Below, piece by piece: positions 35,269-44,502 of a stretch of DNA of 64,000 nucleotides (position 1 is the stretch's first letter; each line of letters starts with the position of its first letter). The position numbers were made by a program, and so were the translations under genes. Source of the stretch: Gammaproteobacteria bacterium (lineage in GTDB: Bacteria > Pseudomonadota > Gammaproteobacteria > GCA-001735895); contig JAOTYD010000005.1 in assembly GCA_029862005.1 (NCBI GenBank), positions 120,332-184,331 on the forward strand, given 5' to 3'. Below the pieces are notes generated by a model, which was not told the origin of the DNA, did no database searches, and saw nothing but the letters and a program-made list of their open reading frames with translations.

Positions 35269-36270
35269 ATGAAGCTGGCCTCGTTGAAAAGTGGTCGGGA
35301 CGGAGAACTCGTTGTCGTTTCACGAGACCTGAAAACCTGTCGCTCAGCAGGCAGTATTGCGCCAACGCTGCAGTATGCGCTCGACAACTGGGATGATCTT
35401 GCCCCCGCTCTTGAAAAGGTCGCCGTAAAAGTTGAACAGTGGGGAGATGAATTCGATCAGGCCGCCTGCGCGTCACCGTTACCGCGTGCTTACCAGTGGA
35501 CCGACGGCTCCGCCTACGTCAATCATGTCGAGTTGGTGCGCAAGGCACGCGGGGTCGAGATGCCGGAAAGTTTCTGGACCGATCCGCTTGTTTACCAGGG
35601 TGGCTCGGATTCGTTTATCGGGCCTCGCGATGCAATTCTTGCCGCAAGCGAAGACTGGGGCATCGACTTCGAAGCCGAAGTCGCGGTGGTGACGGGTGAC
35701 GTACCGATGGGTGTCAGTGCGGAAGACGCAGCGCAGTATATACGCCTGGTCATGATTGTGAACGATGTTTCATTGCGTAACCTTATCCCGGCAGAACTGG
35801 CCAAGGGATTCGGCTTTTTCCAATCGAAACCATCGAGTGCCTTCGCACCGGTCGCCGTCACGGTCGACGAACTGGGTGATGCGTGGCAGGACAACAAGCT
35901 GCATTTACCATTGTTGTCGTTCCTGAATGGCGAACGTTTTGGTAAACCCAATGCCGGCATCGATATGACGTTTGACTTTGGCCAGCTGATTGCACACGCG
36001 GCAAAATCGCGGCCGCTTACGGCAGGCTCGATCATTGGTTCGGGCACTGTGTCGAACAAGCTCGACGGTGAGCCTGGCAAACCGATTGCGGAGGGGGGTG
36101 TAGGTTACTCGTGTATTGCCGAGCTTCGCACTATCGAAGCAATCGACCTGGGCGCATCGAAAACCTCGTTTCTAAACTTTGGTGATCGTGTCCGCATCGA
36201 AATGCTCGACGCGACCGGTGCTTCGATCTTTGGCGCCATCGATCAGGTGGTCAAGCATCACGAGGTTTGA
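35269..36270 (+). CDS. fumarylacetoacetate hydrolase family protein
   Basis: This 333-residue enzyme has the FAH domain with the metal-binding acidic residues in WGIDFEAEVAVVTGDVP and MIVNDVSLRN, and the substrate segment GFGFFQSKPSSAFAPVAVT, which marks the homogentisate-pathway branch. It would hydrolyse fumarylacetoacetate to fumarate and acetoacetate. It is the last gene after hpd and the VOC protein. Homogentisate dioxygenase and maleylacetoacetate isomerase are not in the window. Confidence 0.88.
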   Translation: MKLASLKSGRDGELVVVSRDLKTCRSAGSIAPTLQYALDNWDDLAPALEKVAVKVEQWGDEFDQAACASPLPRAYQWTDGSAYVNHVELVRKARGVEMPESFWTDPLVYQGGSDSFIGPRDAILAASEDWGIDFEAEVAVVTGDVPMGVSAEDAAQYIRLVMIVNDVSLRNLIPAELAKGFGFFQSKPSSAFAPVAVTVDELGDAWQDNKLHLPLLSFLNGERFGKPNAGIDMTFDFGQLIAHAAKSRPLTAGSIIGSGTVSNKLDGEPGKPIAEGGVGYSCIAELRTIEAIDLGASKTSFLNFGDRVRIEMLDATGASIFGAIDQVVKHHEV

Positions 36271-36316
36271 CCGTGCATTAAACCGAGGTAACACCATCGG
36301 ATCGATCCAGGCCAGG

Positions 36317-36577
36317 CTATTTGAATTTACTCAGATGGATGACGATTTTAATTCGGCTGGCCTTGCGCCGAATTTTTGTCAATCTCGCCTCAAGATTCGT
36401 TATTTCTTTCTTCAGGAAAAGCAATCTGTGCGAGGAAGGGTCATCCGCCTCCAGTTGCGCAAACACTTTTCTCGACTCATTTATCGATCTGATCAGCTTG
36501 GTTTCATCGATAGCGAGACCCAGACAGGTTAAAAGGCGACCTGTCGATGTTGGTTCAATTTGGGGGGAGATATCCAT
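36317..36577 (-). CDS. small coiled-coil protein, function unknown
   Basis: This 86-residue protein is mainly helical with a charged heptad-like segment (RSINESRKVFAQLEADD, LFLKKEITNLEARLTKIRRK). A GAGGTG site seven bases upstream fixes the ATG at 36577. No known domain recognised. Confidence 0.5.
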   Translation of the reverse strand: MDISPQIEPTSTGRLLTCLGLAIDETKLIRSINESRKVFAQLEADDPSSHRLLFLKKEITNLEARLTKIRRKASRIKIVIHLSKFK

Positions 36578-36702
36578 AAGCACCTCGTCCCTGTTCCTGA
36601 TAACACCCCATACTACACAGGCCAATGAAACATCCACATCACCCATATGGGTTAAATTGACCGGAATACTGCATGGGCCTCTACTTGCGACCAGTGGTCA
36701 TT

Positions 36703-36722
36703 ATTCCGGCGAAAGCCGGAAT
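36703..36722. repeat. REP-like palindrome
   Basis: ATTCCGGC pairs with GCCGGAAT around GAAA, preceded by GTCATT (ATGAC on the other strand). It belongs to the same palindrome family as those at 30950 and 63572. It lies 54 bases downstream of the FrhB-family gene. Confidence 0.65.
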
Positions 36723-36775
36723 CTATTAGTGGTGCTGCAGGAAACTCAGCCGGGCGTGGCCCGGGTATGTTTTGG

Positions 36776-38062
36776 CTAAGCCGTTGAATGGGATGCCGGC
36801 TCTGGGGTCGGTTCGGTGGCCTTGCCAATTTCGATGCGCTTGCGTGTGCCCTCGCGTTGAAACTGGTTGGCTTCATCGGGTAATTCCTGTGCGAGTTCGG
36901 CAATCCGCAAGCGTTCGGTTTGCGGTACGATACGCCCGGCATCCCTGAGGCCCTGGTGACGTGCCCAGGCCGCGTATTTCTTATTGACCTGGTGGGGTTG
37001 ATAAACGCTGACGGTATCCGGAACGATATCGTATTCGAGCGTTAAAGCGCCAGCCGCCGCAGCGGCCGCGATCAACGCCTCGCCGGCCTGGGTGCGCGCG
37101 ATGATCGCGTTGATCCCGGGATCGTCGACACTCCCCTCGCGCGTTGGCGAGCCACCGATCCAGGTATCCAGGGCGGCGATATCGGCCGCCTCGCCAATCG
37201 CATCCGGACAGATCTTGCAGCGGAACGGCAGCTGCCAGGAGGTCTCGTCTTCACCCCAGTAATCGATGTAATGAAATTCCTGTACCCTGTCTCCGCTCTC
37301 GACCCGCGTCGGTCCCGGACAACCGCGACCGCGATATCGCAATGCGGTGACCTTGTCCGGATCGATACCCATGCGCTTGTAAAACTCGATCGTTCCCCGG
37401 GGTGTACCGTAACCACCGCAGACCAGTGTCAGCCAGTACTTGACCTGTTGATCGACACGCTCATCGAGCCTGGCGTAATTCCTGAGTGCCGAGACATCGC
37501 AGGGTTTACCGATAAAGGCAAAAGACTGGTTACGATCAAGCACCTCACCGATGTCGATAAGCGGTGCGGCAGGGCCATAGCGTGAACCGGCCGCTTCTAT
37601 TACATCGGCCTCGGTGAAGCTTAAAGTGCGATCACCAAAGCTCGGTTCGTACGCGGACGTCTTGACGTGCAGGATAAAATCCACCCGTTTTGATTCGAGC
37701 AGATAAATTCCTAACGCGGTCAACACACCCCCGGTGGAACCTTCGAAGCGCACTTCGGGATCACCCGCCCAGGCGCGTACCATGCGCCGCCATGGCCCCC
37801 AGACATTATCATGGCGCGTGTCCGGTTCGATCAATCGCTCAGGCAAACCTTCGACACGGGTGCCGGGACAAACCGCGTAGATACGATCGACAGTTTCATG
37901 GTCGAGCTCAGCTTCAATCACTGGCGTCAGGTAACCATTCAGCGTCTTGGTGACCCGAACCCGATCCCTGCCCGCCACCGACTGACATAGCCCGCAGCCG
38001 ATACAAAGCCCCTGCTCGACGATCGCGTTCAGGCGTTCAACCGGAGTCTGGCTATCACTCAT
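36776..38062 (-). CDS. FrhB-family iron-sulfur flavoprotein (F420 hydrogenase beta-like)
   Basis: This 428-residue protein has the FrhB/FdhB-like organisation: one [4Fe-4S] site from C20, C23, C26 (CIGCGLC) and C65 (VCPG), the flavin region RFEGSTGGVLTALGIYLLE, and a second cluster from C188 (GKPCD), C215 (LVCGG) and C282/C285 (RCKICPDAIGEAADI). The family includes F420-reducing subunits and 7-hydroxymethyl chlorophyll a reductase, which uses reduced ferredoxin. The start overlaps the end of the upstream Rieske oxygenase by eight bases, so the two are translationally coupled. F420 use is not implied; an electron-transfer or reductase role for the Rieske partner is inference. Confidence 0.8.
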   Translation of the reverse strand: MSDSQTPVERLNAIVEQGLCIGCGLCQSVAGRDRVRVTKTLNGYLTPVIEAELDHETVDRIYAVCPGTRVEGLPERLIEPDTRHDNVWGPWRRMVRAWAGDPEVRFEGSTGGVLTALGIYLLESKRVDFILHVKTSAYEPSFGDRTLSFTEADVIEAAGSRYGPAAPLIDIGEVLDRNQSFAFIGKPCDVSALRNYARLDERVDQQVKYWLTLVCGGYGTPRGTIEFYKRMGIDPDKVTALRYRGRGCPGPTRVESGDRVQEFHYIDYWGEDETSWQLPFRCKICPDAIGEAADIAALDTWIGGSPTREGSVDDPGINAIIARTQAGEALIAAAAAAGALTLEYDIVPDTVSVYQPHQVNKKYAAWARHQGLRDAGRIVPQTERLRIAELAQELPDEANQFQREGTRKRIEIGKATEPTPEPASHSTA

Positions 38063-39149
38063 AACCCGCTCCCATGGCTTCGCGCCAGAGCTGTTGAATC
38101 GCAGCCACGGCATGTTCGGAATACTGAGATTTTACGGCATCGATCATTAACGGACCGGACTCGTAAGCGCGGCTACCCAGACCCTGTTGCACCTGCGCCA
38201 TAACTGCACTGTCCTCGCTGAAGGTGGTTGCAGCGTGATGCCTGATTAACTCCCTTTCCCAATCGGCCAGCGTTGCGCTCGGGAAAAACCAGTCGACGGT
38301 AAGATGGGTGCGGTCGACACCCAGCGGCGTCCATTTCCAGCAATGCACCCGGCCGCCCGGGTAACTCTGGAAAGCGAAATTCGGCCATAGCCACCAGGCG
38401 ACAAAGTCCGTCGCGTCCGAATCTTCGAACTGGTAAACCCTGCTGTCTCCGGGTTGGGAGCCTGACAGGTGTTTCTGGGATTGCGCGAAAATCCGGATGC
38501 GGTAGGAATTCATATCGAGTACCCCCGTGGTCAGTTCCTTGTGAATCAGCTCACAGTGATAGCACTCGGAATAATTTTCGATTGCGACCTTCCAGTTACA
38601 GTCGAGTAAAGCCTCGGTACGATGTACAAAAGTTAATTCAGGCAGCCTGGGCGCATAGGCACCGAGATCGACCAGCAATTCGGGCGCCAGTTCTTTCAGC
38701 GGTCGCGCATCATCATCCAGATTAATAAAGACCAGCCCGTGCATGATCTCTACCCGGCAAGCCCTGAGGGCGTAATTAGAGGTCTTAAATCCGGCGACAT
38801 TTTGGGCATTGGGCGCGGAAACAAGCTCGCCACGGGTATTGAAGGTCCAGGCGTGATAAGGGCAGGCAAAGCGCTTTTTGCAGCCTTCCGCTTCAAGCAG
38901 GCGTGATGCACGGTGCGGACAAACATTGTAAAAAGCGTTGATCGTGATGTGGTCTTCACGTATCACGATAATGCTTTCCTTTGCCAGTTCACAGACGACG
39001 TAGTCACCCGGTCGAGCCAGCTTTTCGACGTGACAGGCATATTGCCAGGTCGATGCAAATATTAGCTGCTGTTCGGCATCGTATATCCCGGGATCGATAT
39101 AAGCCTGTGCCGTCAGGGATTGAATTATTGCTGCTTGCTGCTTGCTCAT
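38055..39149 (-). CDS. Rieske oxygenase alpha subunit, coupled to an FrhB-family protein
   Basis: This 364-residue oxygenase has the Rieske motif C77-x-H79-x16-C96-x2-H99 and the mononuclear iron site in NWKVAIENYSECYHCELIH. It looks like the GbcA/choline monooxygenase-like branch, active on quaternary amines or aromatic compounds. No conventional ferredoxin reductase is close; instead the next gene, overlapping by eight bases, is an FrhB-family iron-sulfur flavoprotein. A sterol-desaturase-type hydroxylase lies upstream on the same strand, 177 bases away. Confidence 0.85.
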   Translation of the reverse strand: MSKQQAAIIQSLTAQAYIDPGIYDAEQQLIFASTWQYACHVEKLARPGDYVVCELAKESIIVIREDHITINAFYNVCPHRASRLLEAEGCKKRFACPYHAWTFNTRGELVSAPNAQNVAGFKTSNYALRACRVEIMHGLVFINLDDDARPLKELAPELLVDLGAYAPRLPELTFVHRTEALLDCNWKVAIENYSECYHCELIHKELTTGVLDMNSYRIRIFAQSQKHLSGSQPGDSRVYQFEDSDATDFVAWWLWPNFAFQSYPGGRVHCWKWTPLGVDRTHLTVDWFFPSATLADWERELIRHHAATTFSEDSAVMAQVQQGLGSRAYESGPLMIDAVKSQYSEHAVAAIQQLWREAMGAGYE

Positions 39150-39326
39150 ATCCAGTCCCCCACAGGCTAATTATTACCGATTTGGTCTCGCAGTAAGCGT
39201 CGAGTCCAGCCATCTCCACGGCCTGTCCCATACCGGGTGATGCAGCGCTCAATCAACCATCGAGCCCAATTGTAAGCATAGTTAGCTCTCGATCAACAAG
39301 CTGTATATCAATCGAAACGGTAACAC

Positions 39327-40340
39327 TCAGGAGACTGCTTTTTGCTGGTACAACAGACGACGCCTTTGCTTGATCCAGTCGTCACCCTGTGCGGTGCCAT
39401 CGTGATAGGTTTTAAACCATTGATCCCACGGTGTTTCAAAGGTGCCGTAGTTACAGTCGAAATAGCGATGATGCAGCTGGTGGAAGAAATCGCCCATGCG
39501 AATTTTAATGTGTTTGCCAAGCACCAGGTTCTCGAACCCGGTATGCGAGGTTACCGCGGTCAAGGCATGGAACTGCAAAATGAAAATTGCATGAATCGGG
39601 TGAGAAAATATAAACAGGAAGATTAATACACTGGTCAGCCAGATCGAGTGCTCGATCGGGTGCATCGCCGGTCCCGACCAAGGACCGGTATTGGTGTTCT
39701 TGTGGTGCCAGCTGTGTGCAATCTTGTACAGGAAAGGCACGTGCAGCAGGCGATGTTGCCAATAGAAGTGAAAACCGGCCCACCAGGGGGTGACAAACAG
39801 CAGCAAGATAAACCAGGCGGGATTATCGCTGAATGCCAGGTAAGGCGCGATGCCGTTGGCGTAGGCCCACATCATTAAGACTTCGTAAGCAGTCCAGAAA
39901 CCCACCGCGCTGGTCAGTACCCAGAACATGTTGTCCCAGACCTGGTTATTGAAATGAAACTGTTTCGAGTTACGCGCGAGGTCACGCGGATCATACTTGC
40001 CTTCATCGCCCTGCTTGCTGAAAGTGTACATATACAGGTGCAGGCCACCTGCAACCAGCAGCATCAGCAGGAAATTGCGCAGCCAGATTTGTGCAATCCA
40101 GTCGAAAGCGAATTCGCGGCAACGCTCCAGAGAAGGAGAAAAATAAAACCAGGTAAAAATCGAAAGTCCGAGTACGTAGATACGCACACTGAACGGACTC
40201 CAGGATGCCGCGATGTAACGCAGGATCTTACCGGGCTGCGGCGGCCAGTGATAAAACGGCGCCATCTGGTCGTCGAGGTCTGGATGAAAATGCCACTTCC
40301 GCTTGCCCTTTGGCTGGCCCGCCGTGGTTGTTTCAGTCAT
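39327..40340 (-). CDS. sterol desaturase/fatty acid hydroxylase family protein
   Basis: This 337-residue membrane di-iron enzyme has the eight-histidine pattern: HRLLH, HSWHH and HQLHH. It has about five hydrophobic segments. Members hydroxylate or desaturate lipids, carotenoids or sterols. The substrate cannot be told. It may share transcription with the Rieske oxygenase and FrhB-family genes that follow, which would make an oxidation cluster for a lipid-like compound, but this is inference. Confidence 0.85.
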   Translation of the reverse strand: MTETTTAGQPKGKRKWHFHPDLDDQMAPFYHWPPQPGKILRYIAASWSPFSVRIYVLGLSIFTWFYFSPSLERCREFAFDWIAQIWLRNFLLMLLVAGGLHLYMYTFSKQGDEGKYDPRDLARNSKQFHFNNQVWDNMFWVLTSAVGFWTAYEVLMMWAYANGIAPYLAFSDNPAWFILLLFVTPWWAGFHFYWQHRLLHVPFLYKIAHSWHHKNTNTGPWSGPAMHPIEHSIWLTSVLIFLFIFSHPIHAIFILQFHALTAVTSHTGFENLVLGKHIKIRMGDFFHQLHHRYFDCNYGTFETPWDQWFKTYHDGTAQGDDWIKQRRRLLYQQKAVS

Positions 40341-40445
40341 GCCTCACCTTCAATTATCACACAATTAACCTGCGCGGCAGTGTGTTGAAAACCCGGCCTT
40401 GAATCCAATGATATTTTTCGATTGCATGCCTTCGAAAATCAGATA

Positions 40446-41690
40446 TCACGCGGTTGACATGTATGGCGCAGCCGGCTCGCCGGGTAGCAAATCGATCAAC
40501 GCCATTTCCCAATCCAGGTAGGCGCGATTTTCGGCCATCAAGGCTTCATGATTACTATAGTCGCTGGGGTCCAGATCGCGAGTTTCAACTGGACTCGCAA
40601 CACTACCCGGCCCGAATTCCAGATTCTCCTTGTCGTCGTCCAGGGAAAACACGAATACACGCCGCCAACCCATGCGTCTCAACCAGACCGCGGTCGTAAT
40701 CGCTCTGACCCGATCACCATCGATCAGGATAACCGTGGCATTACGCACCACCAGGTAGCGATCAACATTCTGTACTAAATGTCCACCCGGCACATGGATC
40801 GAACCCTTGATATGCCCCGCCTCGTATTCTTCGCGACTGCGCACATCGATCAGGTAACGGCTGCGATGTGCCTGTACGGCAATCGAGCTGACACGATCGA
40901 TGTACCAACGCGCTGCCATCTGCTTCGCGGTGGCGCGAATCGTCGGCAGCGCATCGGGCGCCGGTTCAGGAATTGACAACTGGTTGCCGTGTTCAAGCTC
41001 AAGGCCTTCGAACTGCCAGGCCATGGTGCCATTTTCGAGCGCGTAGACTCGTTTGCAGCCCGCATCAACCAATGTCTGTGCGCCGATAATACTGCGGGTT
41101 CGTCCGCCGCAATGCACCACGATCTCGGTTTCGGGATCGTCCAGTGGGAGCACCCGGTAAATCAGCTCGGCGCCCGGGCACAGCATCGCTCCCGGAATGC
41201 AATAGCTTTCGTGTTCCTCGGCAGTACGCGAATCGATCAGTAGCAGTTTGACGCCGTTTTTCTGTCGATGGCTTAACTCGGCCGCTGTCATCGCCGGTGT
41301 CCCACAAAACTTTTCGATAAATTCACCAAAAGCTTTCCCAGGCACGCTGACACCCGAAAACACGGCACCACCCCTCTCTTTCCAGGCGGGGATACCGCCA
41401 TGGAGAACCGCGATATTCGAGTAGCCGCAGGACGCCAGTATTTGAGCCGCCCGTTCGGCTTCGCCGCCACCGGCGTCGCATAACACGCACAGGGTATGCG
41501 CAAGCGGTACCGCTGATTCAATCGATTGTTCGAGCTGGTTTACGGGAAGATTACTGGCAGCCAACAGGTGTCCCGACGCAAAATCCGCTGCATCACGCGG
41601 ATCAATAACGGCGAACTCGGTATCGCCGCGAAACAGCATCCGAAACTTGTCGATTGATACTTGCTCTATCGTGTTTCCATCGTTTGTCAT
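40446..41690 (-). CDS. triple-rhodanese protein with degenerate third domain
   Basis: This 414-residue protein has three rhodanese domains. The active-site cysteines are C71 (CVLCDAGGGEA) and C194 (VVHCGGRTRS); in the third domain Asp replaces Cys (VILIDGDRVRA, D324). Each domain has the DxR entry motif (VIDPRDAADF, LIDSRTAEEH, LIDVRSREEYEAGHI). Such proteins transfer sulfane sulfur or bind it. I start at the ATG at 41690, preceded by GGACGGA, over one eleven codons upstream. Confidence 0.82.
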   Translation of the reverse strand: MTNDGNTIEQVSIDKFRMLFRGDTEFAVIDPRDAADFASGHLLAASNLPVNQLEQSIESAVPLAHTLCVLCDAGGGEAERAAQILASCGYSNIAVLHGGIPAWKERGGAVFSGVSVPGKAFGEFIEKFCGTPAMTAAELSHRQKNGVKLLLIDSRTAEEHESYCIPGAMLCPGAELIYRVLPLDDPETEIVVHCGGRTRSIIGAQTLVDAGCKRVYALENGTMAWQFEGLELEHGNQLSIPEPAPDALPTIRATAKQMAARWYIDRVSSIAVQAHRSRYLIDVRSREEYEAGHIKGSIHVPGGHLVQNVDRYLVVRNATVILIDGDRVRAITTAVWLRRMGWRRVFVFSLDDDKENLEFGPGSVASPVETRDLDPSDYSNHEALMAENRAYLDWEMALIDLLPGEPAAPYMSTA

Positions 41691-41883
41691 TCCGTCCAAT
41701 CCTGTCATCGGGGCGGGCGGCACGACCGCAATACATCGATACCCGCCGGGGTGAGTTCCCGCTTTACCATGAATGCCGCAGTCCGACGTATCGGCTCCCG
41801 AACCCGGCCAACCGGCATTATAAACTTAGTGACTCTGAATTCACCTTTAAATACTATTCCTGCTTTCGGCGTGGATATCAAAT

Positions 41884-42987
41884 ATGACCGCTCCAGCTAC
41901 GATGCGGGCAGTGGTGCTAACCGGGCACGGCGGTCTCGACAAACTCGAGTACCGTCAAGATTGGCCGATGCCGGTGCCCGCAGAGGGCGAGGTACTGGTC
42001 CGCGTTGCGGCCTGCGGCCTTAACAATACCGACATCAACACGCGCACCGCCTGGTATTCCAAAATGGTAACCGAGGGCATTACCGATGCTGCCGGCAAGG
42101 ATGGATTTGCCGGCGCGGATACCGCTGCCGTCAGCTGGGGTAGCACCGCAATAAAATTTCCACGCATCCAGGGCGCCGACGTTGCCGGTAAAATTGTTGC
42201 GGTCGGGGACGGCGTCGAGATCTCACGCATCGACGAACGCGTCATTCTCGATCCCTGGATTCTCGACACCGGTGACTGGCTCGATGCATCACGTTCGCGT
42301 TATTTCGGTTCCGAGTGCGACGGCGGTTTTGCCGAGTACACGACGATACGCAGTGAAAACGCCATTCGTATCAACACCCGACAAAGCGATGCCGAACTGG
42401 CAACCTACCCTTGCGCATACACCACCGCCGAGAACCTGATCGCGCGTACCGGGTTGAAACCCGGCGAGACAGTCGTGGTTACCGGAGCTTCTGGCGGTGT
42501 CGGCTCCGCAGCAATCCAGCTATGCCGCCTGAGAGGGGCTCGAATCATTGCCATCGCATCTTCATCCAAGGCTGATTTGCTGAAAAAGCTCGGGACCGAT
42601 CAGGTTATTGACCGGGATACCGACAACCTGGAGCAGGCGATTCGCGATGTGGCCGGGGGATCGGTCGATGTCGCGCTCGACGTGATCGGTGGTTCGACAT
42701 TCACGCCGTTGATCAATGCGCTGCGCCAGGGCGGACGCTACTCCAGCTCGGGATCGATTGCCGGTCCGCTGGTCGAGTTCGATTTACGCCAGCTGGTTTA
42801 CAAGGATCTGCAGCTGACCGGGGCTACCATCGTGCCGCCGGGTACAATGCAGCGACTGGTCAATTTAATCGAACAGGATTTACTCAAACCACTGCTGGCG
42901 CAAACCTTTCCGCTCAAGGAGCTGGCCAGGGCGCAAGAAACCTTCCTGCAGAAAAAGCATGTTGGTAACATTGTTGTTGAAATATGA
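41884..42987 (+). CDS. zinc-type alcohol dehydrogenase/quinone oxidoreductase-like protein
   Basis: This 367-residue MDR-family oxidoreductase has a GroES-like N-terminal domain (RVAACGLNNTDINTR) and a Rossmann domain with VVVTGASGGVGSAAIQL (about 198-214). Catalytic and structural zinc ligands are mostly missing, so it is closer to zinc-free quinone oxidoreductases. It is divergent from the rhodanese gene. Confidence 0.82.
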   Translation: MTAPATMRAVVLTGHGGLDKLEYRQDWPMPVPAEGEVLVRVAACGLNNTDINTRTAWYSKMVTEGITDAAGKDGFAGADTAAVSWGSTAIKFPRIQGADVAGKIVAVGDGVEISRIDERVILDPWILDTGDWLDASRSRYFGSECDGGFAEYTTIRSENAIRINTRQSDAELATYPCAYTTAENLIARTGLKPGETVVVTGASGGVGSAAIQLCRLRGARIIAIASSSKADLLKKLGTDQVIDRDTDNLEQAIRDVAGGSVDVALDVIGGSTFTPLINALRQGGRYSSSGSIAGPLVEFDLRQLVYKDLQLTGATIVPPGTMQRLVNLIEQDLLKPLLAQTFPLKELARAQETFLQKKHVGNIVVEI

Positions 42988-43014
42988 AAATTACTGATAG
43001 CGGTACAGAATAAA

Positions 43015-44502
43015 GTGGAACAATTTGCAGCGATCGATCTGGGTTCTAACAGCTTTCACCTCGTCGTAGCGCGCGAGGAAGAGAACGCATTGACAATAAT
43101 CGACCGCGAACGCGAAATGGTGCGACTTTCAGCCGGGCTGGATCAGGCCAACCTGTTGACCGACGAAGCCAGCGAACGGGCGCTCGACTGCCTGGCCCGT
43201 TTCGGCGAAAGACTACGCGGCCTCAAGTCCGATAACGTGCGCGTGGTCGGCACCAACGCATTGCGTAAAGCCAAGAACTCAAGGCAATTCATCGCAAAAG
43301 CGGAAAAGGCGATGGGATTTTCGATCGAAATAATTTCCGGGCTGGAAGAAGCGCGCCTGGTTTATCTCGGTGCAGCGCAAACGCTGCAGGGTGACCGGGG
43401 ACGGCGCCTGGTGGTTGATATCGGTGGCGGTAGCACCGAGATTATCGTTGGCGACAAAAGCGAACCGGTATTTCTTGAAAGCGTGTACGTGGGTTGTGTC
43501 AGCAGTAGCGAACGATTTTTTCCCGATAACAAATACAACCACTCGAACATGAAGCAGGCAATACTGCGCGCAGAGCTCCAACTCGAAACCTGCCGTAAAA
43601 AATTGAAGTCGTTTGCGCCCGATGACTTTATCGGCACCTCGGGAACCGCCCGTGCCATTGACAACGTGTTGCGCGAAAATGGCTGGAGTGAAACCGGTAT
43701 AACGCGCAAGGGTCTGGATAAGCTGGTCAATAAAATAATCAAGGCGGGCAAGCTCGAAAAACTCAAGATTGATGGCCTCAGCGAAGAACGCCGACCAGTA
43801 TTCGCCGGTGGCGTTGCCGTGATGACAGCAATATTCAATTCCCTGGACCTAGAATTCATGAGAGTTTCCGAGGGTTCATTGCGGGAGGGTGTGTTGCATG
43901 ACCTGATTGGCCGGGTGCTTTACGAAGACCGGCGCGCGATTACTGTATTTGACGTGATGAAGCGGCATCATATCGACATTGACCAGGGCGAGCGGGTTCG
44001 TCACACCACGCTGGCGCTATTCGACCAGATCCAGGAACATCAGGGCTTGTTAAATCGTGAGCGGCGGTTGCTGGGCTGGGCCGGGCAATTACATGAAATC
44101 GGTCTCATGATCGCCCACAGCCAGTATCACAAACACGGTGGCTACGTGCTGGCAAACATGGACCTGCCCGGATTCTCCCGCCAGGAACAGGGGGCCTTGT
44201 CAATCATGGTGCGACTGCATCGCCGCAAATTCCAGCCCGAGTTAATCGAAGATAGCGTCTACGTGCGCTCCGATGCCTTGAGCCTGATGACAAGACTCCT
44301 GCGCCTGGCCGTGTTACTCAATCGCGGGCGTGGCCCGATGGAGTTACCGCAACTGCGATTACAACTGAACGATGCCCAGGATATGACTTTTGAGATTCCG
44401 GAGCCCTGGCTGGAAAACCATCCCCTCACCAATGCCTACCTGGAGCAGGAAGTCGAGATGATGGCGGCAGTCGGCTACGAATTGCGCTTCATAAAGAGTT
44501 GA
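43015..44502 (+). CDS. ppx: exopolyphosphatase (Ppx/GppA family)
   Basis: This 495-residue enzyme degrades polyphosphate or pppGpp. The ASKHA phosphate loops are DLGSNSFHLVV and DIGGGSTEIIVG; GTNALRKAKNS and ISGLEEARLVYLG are typical of Ppx. The C-terminal HD-like domain includes HEIGLMIAHSQYHKHGGYVL. The start is GTG. It overlaps the next gene by four bases. Confidence 0.9.
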   Translation: MEQFAAIDLGSNSFHLVVAREEENALTIIDREREMVRLSAGLDQANLLTDEASERALDCLARFGERLRGLKSDNVRVVGTNALRKAKNSRQFIAKAEKAMGFSIEIISGLEEARLVYLGAAQTLQGDRGRRLVVDIGGGSTEIIVGDKSEPVFLESVYVGCVSSSERFFPDNKYNHSNMKQAILRAELQLETCRKKLKSFAPDDFIGTSGTARAIDNVLRENGWSETGITRKGLDKLVNKIIKAGKLEKLKIDGLSEERRPVFAGGVAVMTAIFNSLDLEFMRVSEGSLREGVLHDLIGRVLYEDRRAITVFDVMKRHHIDIDQGERVRHTTLALFDQIQEHQGLLNRERRLLGWAGQLHEIGLMIAHSQYHKHGGYVLANMDLPGFSRQEQGALSIMVRLHRRKFQPELIEDSVYVRSDALSLMTRLLRLAVLLNRGRGPMELPQLRLQLNDAQDMTFEIPEPWLENHPLTNAYLEQEVEMMAAVGYELRFIKS

